Made by a program: the position numbers and the translations under genes. A DNA stretch of 64,000 nt from Cytidiella melzeri (taxonomy: Eukaryota; Basidiomycota; Agaricomycetes; Polyporales; Irpicaceae): positions 35,176 to 99,175 of the forward strand of contig JABYQR010000161.1 of NCBI GenBank assembly GCA_022592445.1, given 5' to 3'. Below, one piece after another: positions 1 to 10,878 of the stretch. How positions within the stretch are numbered: the first letter of the stretch is position 1; each line of letters opens with the position of its first letter. The notes beneath the pieces are model-generated. The model was not told the origin of the DNA and ran no database searches. It saw only the letters and a program-made list of their open reading frames with translations.

Positions 1-3000
1 GACCCAAGTCTTCCATGTGCTTCCGGAGAGTCTGGGCCCAGCAACGACCAGCCTGCTTTAGTCCATAGAGGCAAGCCCGTAGTTTTAGCACCTGTCCTGG
101 CTTGAAGCCTTTGAGTTCGACGCCTCAAGGAGGTTTCATGTAAATGTCCTCGCCTTCCTCGAGTCAACCATAGAGGTAGGCCGATTTGACGTCGATCTGA
201 TCAATCTCGTAGCCCTCTTTAGCAGCGATTGCAAGGATGGAACGAATGGAGGACATCTTGGCTACTGGGGCGAAGGTGTCGTCTGCTTGGTAATCTACGC
301 CATGTACCTGGGTATTGCCTCGTGCTACCAAGCGAGCTCTTTGTGCTATCTCGTTCCCGTGCTTGTCTCATTTTGTACAAAAAACCCACTTGCAGTTTAT
401 GACATTCACTCCCGATGGAGGATCAACGTAATCCCAAGAATTTCGGGCGTCGAGCCGTGAGATCTTGTCTTCCATGGCAGCCTTGATAGTGTTCCAATTT
501 GGTTGCTTCATGGCTTCGGCGAGTGATCGGGGATCAGCAGCTGCAACGTCTGACATAGCGTGTACCATGTTTGCTGCGATGACCTCGTCTGGTTCGTCTA
601 ATTCATCACCAGTGATGGCTTTTCCTTCCAAGATTTCTTGTAGCTTCCTGGAAGGTTTTGGCGCACGTTTGCCAGACACAATGTCGGCAGAGTCGAATTC
701 ATCCGGGATGATGACATCGGATGGAATTTCCGTAGGCTCAGAGCCGAGAGGAACCAGTGACGTGGTTGGTGTAATTAGTCGAGACGCGGGATTTTTCTCG
801 GTGACTTGTTCTAGATCCAAGTCCGGCAACTCCCCCTCAACGAGAGAAGTCTCACGCGTCGAGAACACAATGTTGCGTTCAACGGTGGCTCGTTTTGTCG
901 ATGGCCAGTACACCCAATAGCCGTTGGAATTGGCCTCTGGTCCTAGCCATCGTCCCTCCACCGCACGATCGTCTAGCTTCGGGGTTTTAGGCTGCTTGCG
1001 CACGTAGCATATAGCACCAAAAGGTCGCAGATCAGCGAGATCTGGCACTTTGTGGAAACGGGCCTCGTAGGGAGTCTTGTAGCCAATAGCACTTTTTGCC
1101 GTGCGATTGAATAAGTAAACGGAGTAAGCGTGCGCAAAACCCCAGAGAGACCGTGGGAGGCCAGCAGCCGCTAGCATGGCGCGTACGGAGTTGAAGACAG
1201 TCCGATGACATCGCTCGGCAGCGCCGTTGTGTTCAGGGGTGTCGTGGACAGTAAGTCGCCGATCAGTGCCTCGGCGCTCCAGATAGGCCGTCATATTGTC
1301 TGACAAGAACTCGCCGCCTCGATTGCTATGCACACATTTGAAACGAATCCCGTACTGTGTCTCAGTGCTTGTCTCGTAGATGACATATTTTGCAAAAGCT
1401 TCATCTTTAGATTTGAGAAGTGGCTCCTCAAGCCAAGATGTAGCGTCATCGAGCATGGTGCAAGTGTAGAGTGCGTGGTTGGTTGTTTGAACCGGAGCGG
1501 GTCCCCAGAGATCCATATGAATAAGATCGCCAAAATTTTGAGCGCGTGGAGAAGTCCTTGCTGCAGCGATGGGCTTCCGAGTGGCTTTCGCCCGCAAACA
1601 TGCATCACACTCGCGTTCTTCCATCTGCGAAGGGTCGATAGCAATACCGGCGATCGTTCTGTCCTTCAGCATCCGTCTCAGGTAGGAGTAGGACGTGTGA
1701 CCCAGACGTCGGTGCAGCTCGTACAAGGAGATGAGCGGGGTGGAGATGGAAAGAGCCTGGTCACCATGCACTACTCGATAGAGACCGTCTACTTTGGGAA
1801 TAGTTGCTATGTTTGGCCCACGTTGCCCCCGACGGATTTGACAAGTCCCGTTCCAAAGGGAAATGTTTAGTCCGACGTCGTCCAATCGACCGAGAGAGAC
1901 CAGCGTGGCGGACATACTCGGTGCGTACAGAACGTCTTTGAGGAGGACGTTTGTGCTTGACTTCCCATTTGGCACGGTGACACGCATGTCACCCAAGCCT
2001 AGTGCTTTGAACGTCTGCGAGTTCGCGGCGCAAATGGCACGAGACGTGACTTCGCGATAGTTTTCGAGCAAGTCTCGATAGGGAGTCATGTGACTGGTAG
2101 CACCCGAGTCATAGATTTCAATGGAGAGGGGGGGTTCGCCAACAACTTCAGTGATAGTGGCACCAGCGAAGGAGGGATCGTCAATGAGATCGGAGCAGTC
2201 TATCTCGCAGACCTCGGGCTCATCGTAAGCCACAGCGCTCCATACTTCGTCGACGCGTACAGCGTGCGCGGCAGCGGCCGTGTCGGAAGCTTTTGGCTTA
2301 GTGTCGGAGGTGCTGGATGCCTGCGCAGCATGTGCGCGTTCAGGCTTCTTCTGGCTGGGCGGAGATCCACATTTGTCGCTCTTGTGCCCCTTTCCGCCGC
2401 AGCAGTAACAGGTAATGTCGGAGGTATCGGACGAAGAGGCCTTAGCAGCCGAGCCTCCTCTGCCATTGCTCCCTAGCTCCTTGCCACGGCCTCGACCGCG
2501 ACCGCGCCCTTTTCCTCTAAAGGAGTGGCTTGCAGAATGCGCCGCGTCTTCCTTTTTGGGACGAGTCGTAGAAGTTGAAGGCGCTGATGCTGCGCGTGAC
2601 TGCGCCTCAATCCTGAGAAGATTTATCAAGTCGTGAGGGTTGATCTTCTTTTGTTGAGCAGCAGCCACCGTGGAGTTGTAAATGCGAATGGAATGCTCGT
2701 AGGCAACGACGACGTGCTTGTAGCCAGAAGGAATGGAGGATATGATGGCGGAGACGAAGTTCTCGTCCGTGACAGTGACGTTCTGTTTGGCGAGCTTGTC
2801 TTTGACGAGAATGAGATCGTCGAGGTGCGACTGGATCTTCTTTCCATCCATGCATTTGAGCGTGTACAGGCGCTCGAGAGACGTGGCCTGAGTAATAGTG
2901 GTACTCATGCCGAAACGTGCTTTGAGAGCGTCCATGACCTCGTGCGGTTGCTGCTTTGCTTTGACTGTCAGAAATATCGAGTCCGGAACCTTGTTCAGGA

Positions 3001-3532
3001 TCGCGGCGCGCAACGCGTTCTTCTCTGCATCCTGTGCTTGAGGAGCAGCGGTCGTGAGGTAGTCTCCGACACCGCAGCATGAAGCGACCATGGCGACCCG
3101 TTCGTACCAAATCTGGTAGTTCGACCCGTCTGTCTGGAGCTTTGGTACATCGCCAAAAGCCTTAAATATTCCCGATGACATGTTTCGAGTGGATGGTAGG
3201 TTGGGTGGGCTCGAAATGATGGGAGGGGTCGATTGTTGGGAAGGTGCTCGACTGCCAGAGTCAGAGCGACCTGCGGTAATTTGTCGAACAGTCGAGGATT
3301 GTCTTCTGATGCGCGTTAGCTGGCTGATGTCGATATCCTCGTGCCAGTCGGAGATCAGAGTTGTCCTCGGTATGTGAGTGTTTCGGTTTGGACACGGAGA
3401 GGTTTGGCAAACCTCCCAAAGGTTGTTCGGATCGGACGGGTCTCGATGTCGATCGCAAAACTCGAGTTTGTCAAAGAGATGATGGAGCCCGTAGCAAGCC
3501 AATTGCGAGTACTCGGCTTTGTCCTCAGACAT
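1..3532 (-). pseudogene. Copia Gag-Pol polyprotein, interrupted by stops
   Basis: The first 1,054 codons (3532 down to 368) are open. Domains in order: a copia-type Gag (about residues 120-310), a zinc knuckle with C-x2-C-x4-H-x4-C spacing (CYCCGGKGHKSDKC), an aspartic protease core DSGA, a GAG-pre-integrase HHCC-like segment (LHRRLGH ... CDAC), and the integrase core (HMDLWGP ... TPEHNGAAER). The reverse transcriptase begins at NCKWVF. Its reading continues in the same frame to the window edge (LVARG, QIDVKSAYLYG, LYGLKQAG) but is broken by TGA at 368-370, 164-166 and 125-127. The second catalytic Asp of the integrase is Asn (HSNRGGE; codon at 1322-1324). This copy cannot make a full polyprotein without readthrough, and its integrase should be inactive. 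Confidence 0.93.
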
Positions 3533-3572
3533 TCGATTGTGTCCAGATGTTCCCGAGAGATTAGAGCCTCTC

Positions 3573-3585
3573 GGGGCTCATAACC
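3573..3585 (-). other. Primer-binding site matching the initiator tRNA-Met anticodon arm
   Basis: The plus strand reads GGGGCTCATAACC, which resembles the anticodon stem-loop of eukaryotic initiator tRNA-Met (CAU anticodon inside GGGCTCATAACCC). The element strand is therefore complementary to an internal part of the tRNA rather than to its 3' CCA end. Drosophila copia is known to prime from such a cleaved half-tRNA. The site directly abuts the proposed LTR end and precedes the Gag start by about 40 nt. The complementarity is visible; the priming mechanism is inferred. Confidence 0.6.
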
Positions 3586-3884
3586 TGAAGAAGTTCAAGC
3601 TGAACTTCGTGGCGCAGGTGGCGACTACAGCGCCGGCTCTAACGGACGAATCGGAGAGCGCGCACGAATACCTAATAGACACAACGTGTCAACTAACTTC
3701 AGAGTAGGTAAAGGCTCTGGTATTTAGTTACCTAATAGACACAACGTGTCAACTACTACGGATGACGTGAGTACAAGTAGAAAGAAGGGTCCGAGAGAGA
3801 ACTCACACTTCAGAGTAGGTAAAGGCTCTGAAGTGTGTGTGCTATCTACGCTCGTGTTTTATGGAGAGTCCTAAAGGCTGTTCA
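3586..3884 (-). repeat. Putative 5' LTR of the copia element (about 299 bp)
   Basis: In element orientation the segment starts TGAA and ends TTCA, a short inverted terminal pair, and sits next to the primer-binding site. It contains two direct copies of CTAATAGACACAACGTGTCA (around 3670 and 3731), each with the inner palindrome GACACaacGTGTC. It also has two copies of TTCAGAGTAGGTAAAGGCTC (around 3699 and 3810), the second inside a hairpin-capable ACTTCAGAG...CTCTGAAGT. The partner LTR lies outside the window, so the limits are not proven. Confidence 0.5.
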
Positions 3885-3887
3885 AAC

Positions 3888-4196
3888 TTACAAGTAACCT
3901 AGATACACGTATGAGGCTGAGAGCAGTGCGAGCGGAAGAAACGAGTACGTGAGGCAATGAGAACGGAAGAAACGGAAAGTGGAACACCAGTTGCCTGATG
4001 CGGAAGCAAACAAAGAAAGGAAAATTTTGTCGGCGACTATGCCGGATATGTCATTCAACAATTCCTGCTCGAGGTCCTGGATGACCTGGTCTGCTGTTCG
4101 CTCCTCATTCGCCAACTGAGTGATGATGGCCTGGAGAGCGGGGTCCCCACGGTAGTTTGGGCGGACCTGTAGATGCGGATTGACTTGATCTGCCAT
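3888..4196 (-). pseudogene. 5' exon fragment of an unrecognised gene next to the LTR
   Basis: A frame of 102 codons starts MADQVNPHLQVRPNYRGDP. Its first 50 or so residues look protein-like (LQAIITQLANEERTADQVIQDLEQELLND). After that the composition changes, and the frame ends within four bases of the proposed LTR boundary. The simplest reading is a first exon whose downstream part was separated by the copia insertion. It has no domain I recognise; the style (xNPHLxxRPxYR) recalls repeated basidiomycete hypothetical proteins that may themselves be element-borne. It could also be a chance ORF. Confidence 0.3.
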
Positions 4197-5011
4197 GCGC
4201 GCGTCTGAAATAGAGAAAGCAGAGATGCAAAAGACAGAGCTGGATCCAGAGAGAGAACAGCCCGCTGGCGAGGGACGTGGCGGTCGGAGGAAAAGCGACC
4301 GCTTTCCTCAGACGCCCGCCCTGCGCGTCTCCCATAGACCCTGTTCTGGGCTTGGCTCGTACCTCGCCTCGTCCAGATTGTACAGTTGCTAATGATGCCT
4401 ATTTCTCAATGTTCCTATCTGTGTAGAGCTACTACTTCCTTATCAAATCTTGTACACAGCGGCCAGTAGCATGAATACATGTATAGGTTTTTTTTTCAAG
4501 GTAAGTAAGTAGTAAGCGGTAGTTCCCTCCCGAACAAATAGTTGACTTCCTGTCCCCAGTTCACTTCTGGGTCATCGACAGTATGAGCAAGAACTGCTGA
4601 GTGCACTACAGCCTTCACGCGCGTCGTAGTGTCGGTCGTGCGAATGGATCGTCTTCATCCTGATCATGATGGTCGAGAGGCTTGTGGGATGAATAGCTGG
4701 CAGCGAGCCTGTGTAGACCACTGCGGCTACTTATTCTACAAGCATGTACTTATGGACTGCACATGCTTCGCTAAGGCGTCGCCTCAATGGTCGTAACGAA
4801 ATAGCCTCTCTTCCGTGTCCCCATAGTGACATTCCCTACTGAAGCTCGATTTCTTCTCAGTTGAGCCTGATTCTGCGTCGGGATCTACGACTCTCTCACC
4901 TCACTCTCGCGGAAACAGAAATACCGACGGAAGATACGTGTTCCCAATGGCTCGTAGCAGCCAGTTGACACCAAACGGTGCGTGTCTGAAGCTACTTAAA
5001 GGTCAGCACGG
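4197..5011. other. Non-coding stretch, no gene seen
   Basis: About 800 bp without a convincing reading frame on either strand. It includes a T tract near 4488 and probably the promoter and leader of the gene starting at 5012. Confidence 0.5.
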
Positions 5012-5715
5012 ATGGTACTCGATGCCATTCAAGTTATTAACTCCAATATGCCCAGTGTGAACTGCACAGGCGTCGACGTCGCTACGACGCTGTCCCCAGC
5101 TTGGACGTCTTCGAAAGCCGCGGAGGTCCTTGTCATCGCCGGGGCGTTCGGAAGCTTCATCGTCTGTACCATCGCCCTAGTCTTTGCTCTGGTCGTTTGC
5201 TGCCGAGGAGGACGCATCTCCCCATGGGCATGTCCACTAGAATCACCTGCCTTTTGCTGTAGGCGGATTCCGACGAAGTCAGCACAAAATCCGCGCGCAA
5301 CCTCTTCTCAAGCCAGTCATCGACTAACTGGCAGTACGACTGTCACTCATGTCCAAAGGTTCCGCTGTTCTGACATTAGATTATAGAACGCCCAACCCTG
5401 AAATTTAAACAAAACTTTGCTGTTCATCCATACCCCCATTCATCATCAAGTCACACCGCAGAGCGCGAACAGTATCAACATGACCACCTCCAGCACAGCC
5501 AAGCAATCGGTGGCCATTCCGCAGAGACATCCTCGCTTCCCGAAGCGGACGCTCGCTCGAGCGTCGGCGCAGTGATAGCCTTAGACTTCGGGGAGCCAAG
5601 GTCAGAATCCTACACGGATAGACGATCGACAGAGGTTCAAATGTCTACGAGGACGAGCCGCGATGAACGCATGGTGGCAAAGCTGGAGAGATTGATGCGA
5701 GCACCTCCTGCTTGA
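5012..5715 (+). CDS. Small single-pass membrane protein, unrecognised
   Basis: Two exons (5012-5333 and 5387-5715) joined over a 53-bp intron with GTACGA donor and TTATAG acceptor give 216 residues. The same phase stays open for 329 nt after the splice, which supports the model strongly. Residues about 1-36 form a short Ser/Thr-containing head. Residues 37-62 are one hydrophobic helix (AEVLVIAGAFGSFIVC then TIALVFALVV), followed by CCRGGR, so the C-terminal tail is predicted to be cytosolic. The tail is polar and probably disordered, and ends in a charged helix (SRDERMVAKLERLMRAPPA). There is no clear signal peptide. I do not recognise the family; it may be restricted to relatives of this fungus. 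Confidence 0.6.
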
Positions 5716-5986
5716 AATATTCGACATTCTCAGATTTCGTTTCTAAAAACATTGTCGTGAGTCTTCATCTCACCATCGTAGCTATATGTTTCGCGCTAAC
5801 AGTAAGACATAGAGGGGGGTGAGGCAGAACATACCCTACCCCTCTTTTCCACGGGAGAGAATCAGTAATTAGTTCTTCGGTAGCAGTTGTTCTATGCACT
5901 CATACGAGCAAACGAAATGCATTCGTAATTCAGTATACCCTACTAATACAATCTACACCCCTGTCAAAATCGAGTCCGTGAAAGCC

Positions 5987-8519
5987 TTACAGGAATTCCC
6001 GTGAAGGCCCTGGGGCTCCACGGCCACTGAGCGTCTGCCAGTTCAACTTGTCTGTAGATTCAGTGTGCTTGTAAGTTTGGATTGTCTCCCCATAGTCCGA
6101 TATCTGGTAGATCCTGAATCGCCTGTCGAAACCGATCTTGCCATAGCCCGAATAGGAGCTGCAAACATCCTCTCGTCAATGATGCCGGAAGTACCAGACA
6201 AGTAAAACGCACCCTCCACCACCGAAACAGTTCCATATTCCCTGGATGCGTCGACAATTCTCTGTGACTGTATGGAATTTCAGTGGTCTGTGTATCACTG
6301 CAGAGCAAACGAGGAGCTCACTGTGGGAATGCCCATTACCGACTACCTTTACCTCGTGAGCGGTCCCTGCAGCCCGGTGCTCGCTCTCCCCCGCAGCTAG
6401 AAGCCCCTTATGGAAGAACCCGTCCTGTTTCTTCGCACTCCCGAAACCCTCCAAGCCGCTGATGCCAACGTCGAGATCCTCACCAGTGACCGGGTCCTTA
6501 TCTGCTGCTGCTTTTGCTTCGATCCTACATAGCAGTGTGAGACTCCGCCAAGAGATGATTCAAGCAGGAAGATACGCACAGAGGAATATGGAAGAACATC
6601 ATGGCGTTCGGCTTTGCCAGTCTTTGTGGAGGCGCGATCTGGGTTTGACGCTTCCAGATCCCACCGAGGTCTTTGCTACCGTCCGGTACGAAAGGTCTTT
6701 CTATGACGGATATCCTCGCTGCGAAGAAGATGAATAGTGGTCAACAAAAGGATTGACATAACTTACACGACTCTTCCAAGAACCAATCGATTTGGTCCTG
6801 GAAAAAATGGGATAAGAAATTATTTTTAGCAGCGATATCGTTAGAACTGAGTGTGAGGAGCATCGTGTACCTGATGTATCCAATCATATTCGGTCCCATG
6901 GAATAACCCAAACAGATCCCACTTTCCATTCGAATATGCACCAGAGTCCAGGAAGTAGAGGGTGAGGAGTTGAGTTTTCGAGCTGCGACATACAACAATA
7001 AGCATCGACGGTCTGACGCTGACCACGATGAGTTCACATACGGATCAGCGCTGTAGACTTTCAACACGTAGTTGCCTACTCCATGGATATCCTTCGGTCC
7101 CGGCTGAACAAGACTATACGGCAGTCCTTGCATGTACTTCATTTGTACCTCTCTTCCATCCCCATCTTCATCATCGTGATTGCCGAAAATCGCTGCCCAA
7201 GGAATTTGGCGTTCTGTCACTACCCTAGCGAACTTAGCGAGTACAGCCCTCGAGTCCCACGACGTTCCTTGACCATTCAGTTGGTCTCCTGTGAAGACGA
7301 CGAGGTCCGGCTTCTCCTGGTCAAGAACTCGAGCGAGCAGCGACATGGTTAGATTGTCCGATGCTGAGCAAGGGTTGATGAGAGTGTCTTGACAGACGCC
7401 TTCGCTCACGGAAAAATGGAGGTCTGCTATTTGCATAATCTTGAAATTACCTTCATGGGAGAAATGGAGGGGTCCGGCCTTTGGAGGCTCTACCACGATC
7501 GGATTACGATTTGTGTCAAGGGGTTCGCTTCGTCCACGTACCTTTCACGCCTCTGCGAATAGTGAGCGCGACGGCCTCCAACTTGTGAGATTCATCTTTG
7601 TCCGCCACTGGAGGCTGCAAACGTTCAAAGCCATACCACGGTACGTCGTCGCCAAAAGTAACGTCGATTTCCGTGATTAGATTTCGCTTCTCCTCGTTCG
7701 TCATCTCGCCCAACGTCTTCCCCGTCAGATACCATAAATAACGCTTCTGACCACGAGGACTAACTGCCTTTGAGACCTTAGTCCAAGAAGGCGAGAAAGG
7801 AGATGGTGTCTCATGTTCTGGTAGGACCATGATGTCTGTAACGAGGGGTATGTCGAGTCGGCGCGTACGCCTATAGTGAACGTTCTGAACACATTGTCAA
7901 GAATAAGCTCGCATGCGCATTGTAGTAAATACTCACCATGTACGAATAGCCCTGGAAATTCAAGTTTGGCCCCACTTTCACCCACTTGCCTTTCCGCGCA
8001 TCCTGTTCTTTCGTCGTGGAAGGTGCACACACCTCGTCTGCGATGATGGGAATGAAGAAGGGGTCGACGAAGCAATTTGTTATTGTGATTTCTGAAACTG
8101 AGGCAGAGTACCTTCAGCTTGTGCAAGTAAAGTACGTGAGGACGCAGCTCACAGCCTGTGTCGTGTGGCATAAGCGGATCCCAAACGTCCAACGGCAAGC
8201 TTGCATAATCATGCGTCTCTGCTCCGTCGGGCTCAGTCACGTTCCACCAGTCAACGCCTTCTTTGGAGGCACCAGAGCTTGGGATTCCTATATCTTCAGA
8301 GCCCTGACCACCTCCTGGTCGTGAGAGTGTTCCTGCGGCGGTGTCAGAGATCTTATCCCAGGACTGCCATCCAAGGCGTTGTACTGCTCCAGGGCCCACA
8401 TGGGGCTGGTAAAGGACGAAAATGAATGTGAGAAGACAGGAGAATCCAAAGATGGCAGCTGCAGGCGCAAAAATCGACCTTATGAACCGTGCCAGTCGTG
8501 CAAGAGTTGGGAATGCCAT
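5987..8519 (-). CDS. Dcr2-like calcineurin-type metallophosphoesterase
   Basis: A multi-exon gene with start at 8519 and stop at 5987-5989. The N-terminus has one hydrophobic segment (FAPAAAIFGFSCLLTFIFVLY), suggesting membrane anchoring or a signal anchor. A family-specific region follows (ITNCFVDPFFIP, KGKWVKVGPNLNFQGYSYM, VHYRRTRRLDIPLVTDIMVLPE). The phosphoesterase domain follows with metal-binding motifs: FKIMQIADLHF, VVFTGDQLNGQ, IFGNHDDEDG and, across an intron of about 57 bp, GNGHSH/ITENCRR. The C-terminus YGKIGFDRRFRIYQISDYG matches the family. Yeast Dcr2 is a phosphoesterase affecting cell-cycle start and the unfolded protein response; the substrate here is unknown. All key His/Asp/Asn motifs are present, so the enzyme looks functional. 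Confidence 0.9.
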
Positions 8520-8712
8520 GGTGGCGAAGACTGAAACATGCTCGCAGTGGGCAACTAGGCCTTCATCCAATGTGCTGATAACCAAAAATGTGACCAAGTC
8601 AAGCAACGGTTGTAGTCACCCTTACAATTGTTTTCTTATCAGTAACAAAACATTGTAATCATGAAGCGCTCGAGAAACGAGTTGCCCTTTCGCTTTCACC
8701 TCCGAGGCCGTT
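8520..8712. promoter_or_regulatory. Shared divergent promoter, Dcr2-like / uL23m
   Basis: Only 193 bp separate the start codons of the divergently transcribed phosphoesterase and uL23m genes, so both promoters and leaders must lie here or overlap. An upstream ATG at 8661 opens a different, overlapping frame before the uL23m start and could reduce its translation. I recognise no defined transcription-factor site. Confidence 0.45.
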
Positions 8713-9582
8713 ATGTTGCAAGCCTGCTTCAGAAGGCTATACTCAACAATCCCGGATGTGGCGGCCGTCGCAAGGACAGCGTCGACACCGAGAGCGGTGA
8801 GACTTCGTCGGCTTCGAAGGGCACCACCAGTCGCTCCTGGAGAGACCGATGCTTCGCCAGCAGGCTCAACGCCCTCCGAGTTGGTACGCTACAAACGCGA
8901 ACTCGCTAAAGGAGAACTCATAGGGCCAGAAGGACAATATCTCACAGAGGAGGAGTGGCTAAAGGGGTGGAATGAACGCCGTACTCGCGTACGTGGTGCT
9001 CGCGAGTACGTGTCAAGGAGAGGAAAGCAGCAGGTCCAAGTGCTGGGACAGAAGATATATCTTCCCAATATCGTATTCCGTCTCATGCGAAACCACACTC
9101 CTGCTGGGCAACCATATAATCCCTACGAGGCCACCTTCCGAATTCCACAATCCGTCAACAAACCCGATATACGTTCCTACCTCACAGCGGTCTATGGTAT
9201 CAAGACCACCTACATCCGAACTGACAACTACATCTCACCAGTTAGCCGAACTGGGTCGACGAAACCGCACAAAACATACAAGCGTGCCGTCGTAGGTCTC
9301 GTCGACCCGTTCTATTACCCTCTTGCCCTGGAGGATATGCCGAAGGAGGAGCGGGAGGAGAGGGAGAAGTGGATAGAGGACAAGTTCCAGATACAAGATG
9401 TCATAAACCGTCGAAAGATGCAATTGCTCCGCATTACGCGAGCCCAGAGCAAAGGATGGAGATGGCGGACGGGGTCGACAGCACAGCGAGGGAACATCCT
9501 GCGCATTATTGCGGAGAGAAGGTCGGTGAGGGAAGCTGCGGTTGCAGAGACAAAATCTCGCATGGTCGAGGCAAGAGCCTAG
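8713..9582 (+). CDS. Mitochondrial large-subunit ribosomal protein uL23m
   Basis: An intronless gene of 289 codons. The basic, Ser/Arg-rich first 40 or so residues (MLQACFRRLYS) look like a mitochondrial presequence. The core YLPNIVFRLMRNHTPAGQPY, then ATFRIPQSVNKPDIRSYLTAVYGI and TTYIRTDNYISPV, is the L23/L25 fold that binds 23S-type rRNA near the exit tunnel. A charged helical extension follows (PKEEREEREKWIEDKF), as is usual for fungal mitochondrial L23 (yeast Mrp20). The start chosen is the ATG that opens the presequence. Expected role: mitochondrial translation and protein exit. Confidence 0.93.
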   Translation: MLQACFRRLYSTIPDVAAVARTASTPRAVRLRRLRRAPPVAPGETDASPAGSTPSELVRYKRELAKGELIGPEGQYLTEEEWLKGWNERRTRVRGAREYVSRRGKQQVQVLGQKIYLPNIVFRLMRNHTPAGQPYNPYEATFRIPQSVNKPDIRSYLTAVYGIKTTYIRTDNYISPVSRTGSTKPHKTYKRAVVGLVDPFYYPLALEDMPKEEREEREKWIEDKFQIQDVINRRKMQLLRITRAQSKGWRWRTGSTAQRGNILRIIAERRSVREAAVAETKSRMVEARA

Positions 9583-9894
9583 CTGTAGGCAAGCATTCGG
9601 CAAAATTGCTGCTGTTTCGCTGCTACTATGCATACATTATTCCCAGATGTCGCTCATAATGCATTGATCTCCCAAGTCTCCCAGTTACCAGGGCCTGAGC
9701 AGAGAAAATTATCGCGAGGTGCTTTCAGCAGGACATTCGCCAACTAACCCTGGCTTCTTTAGGTCGGGTGACTTTCGCGGTCTCGTGATGTGTGTCGAAG
9801 ACCTGAAGTTGGTTTCGAGCCCTTTTGGACGTTGACTACGACTCTCTTCACGCTCCCAACTTTACTATCCGTGGCTGTCGTGGTTCTGGGAATC
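9583..9894. other. Intergenic, no gene seen
   Basis: 3' end of uL23m and promoter of the GH16 gene. An in-frame upstream ATG at 9790 precedes the chosen start but would bury the signal peptide. Confidence 0.5.
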
Positions 9895-10878
9895 ATGAAG
9901 CTAATAATCCGTACTGTATTTCTTCTAATAGTCGCTTTCCTTGGAGGAGAACTGGAAGCGGCATCGGTCCCTTCTCAGCTTACTCGCCGGTCGAGTAGCC
10001 AGTGCCAACCATTTCATGCCACTTTCAAACACTCGGATGTGTCGAACAACCCAAATGCTGTTACTCCCTTCGTGGCCGTCAGTCCGCAAAGTTCTTACAG
10101 CGTCGACTCCGGCGGACTGGCACTGTATCTCGAGAAGCCTGAGAAACCAGTAAAGACGAAGGACGGGGTGAACGATATTGTGGCAGAGGGAGCAACCATC
10201 AACTCGACTTTCACGGTACTGTAAGTACACTACTATTGCTCCGACAACGATACTGTTTGCTAAACCTACTCGTACGTCTGGCAGGTACGGCAAGGTCTCG
10301 TTTGAGGTCTCTGCACCCACAGAACCGGGCGTCGTCACTGCTGCTATACTGATAGGTGCGTGTTGACCACGCCCTGTCGAATAATTGCCGCTCACTCGTT
10401 GTATACAGCCAATCAGCACGATGAGATCGACATCGAACTCCTTGGAGGTGATCCGAGACACTGGCAGTCCAACATCTTTACGACAAGTCCCAAGGACCAG
10501 CAGCCGCTATGGGGCGTGTTTGGGGAAATCGAGGACCTCCCAAAGAACTCAGACATCGACTCCACGCACAACTACACCATCGACTGGAACGAGGAGCGTA
10601 TAGTCTGGAGTGTGGACGGATCTGTCGTGCGTACGTTACATAAATGTGAGTTTTACTTCTTGCAGGCTAGGAGGCGAAGGTTGACTGTATCAGCCCAAAC
10701 AAACATCAATGGGACATACCACTTTCCGTCGCACGCCGCTCGCGTTCAGCTAGGGATATGGGATGCAAGCAATCCCTCTGGGACATCCGAATGGGCAAGA
10801 GGTCCGATAAACTGGTCGAGTGCACCACACAAAATGGCTGCTACGTTTCGAAGTGTCACAGTCGCCTGTCCGTATTAG
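9895..10878 (+). CDS. Secreted GH16 glucan/chitin-modifying enzyme (Crh-like)
   Basis: Four exons (9895-10220, 10285-10355, 10409-10645, 10694-10878) give about 272 residues with all junctions in phase. The N-terminus MKLIIRTVFLLIVAFLGG is a signal peptide. The catalytic motif DEIDIELLG carries the nucleophile and acid/base Glu of clan GH-B. Further family motifs are YGKVSFEVSA, NYTIDWNEERIVWSVDG and SHAARVQLGIWDA...EWARGPINW. Such enzymes hydrolyse or transglycosylate cell-wall beta-glucan or crosslink it to chitin. There is no Ser/Thr-rich tail or GPI signal, so this form should be soluble and extracellular. The upstream ATG at 9790 was rejected because the signal peptide begins at 9895. 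Confidence 0.87.

Larger units (their letters stand above)
1..3884 (-). mobile_element. Ty1/copia LTR retrotransposon, partial (5' part)
   Basis: The element is transcribed on the minus strand and runs off the left edge. Reading in its own direction I see a putative 5' LTR (3884 to 3586), a primer-binding site complementary to initiator tRNA, and one long gag-protease-integrase-reverse transcriptase frame. The order protease, integrase, reverse transcriptase is diagnostic of the Ty1/copia superfamily. The rest of the reverse transcriptase, RNase H and the 3' LTR lie outside the window, so target-site duplication cannot be tested. Several CpG-type transitions have created stop codons, so this copy is dead. 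Confidence in the family is high; the LTR limits are inferred from TGAA/TTCA ends. Confidence 0.93.

Noticed and set aside
2607..3110. Alternative-frame ORFs within the copia Gag region
   Set aside because: Overlap the real Gag frame and show no conserved motifs.
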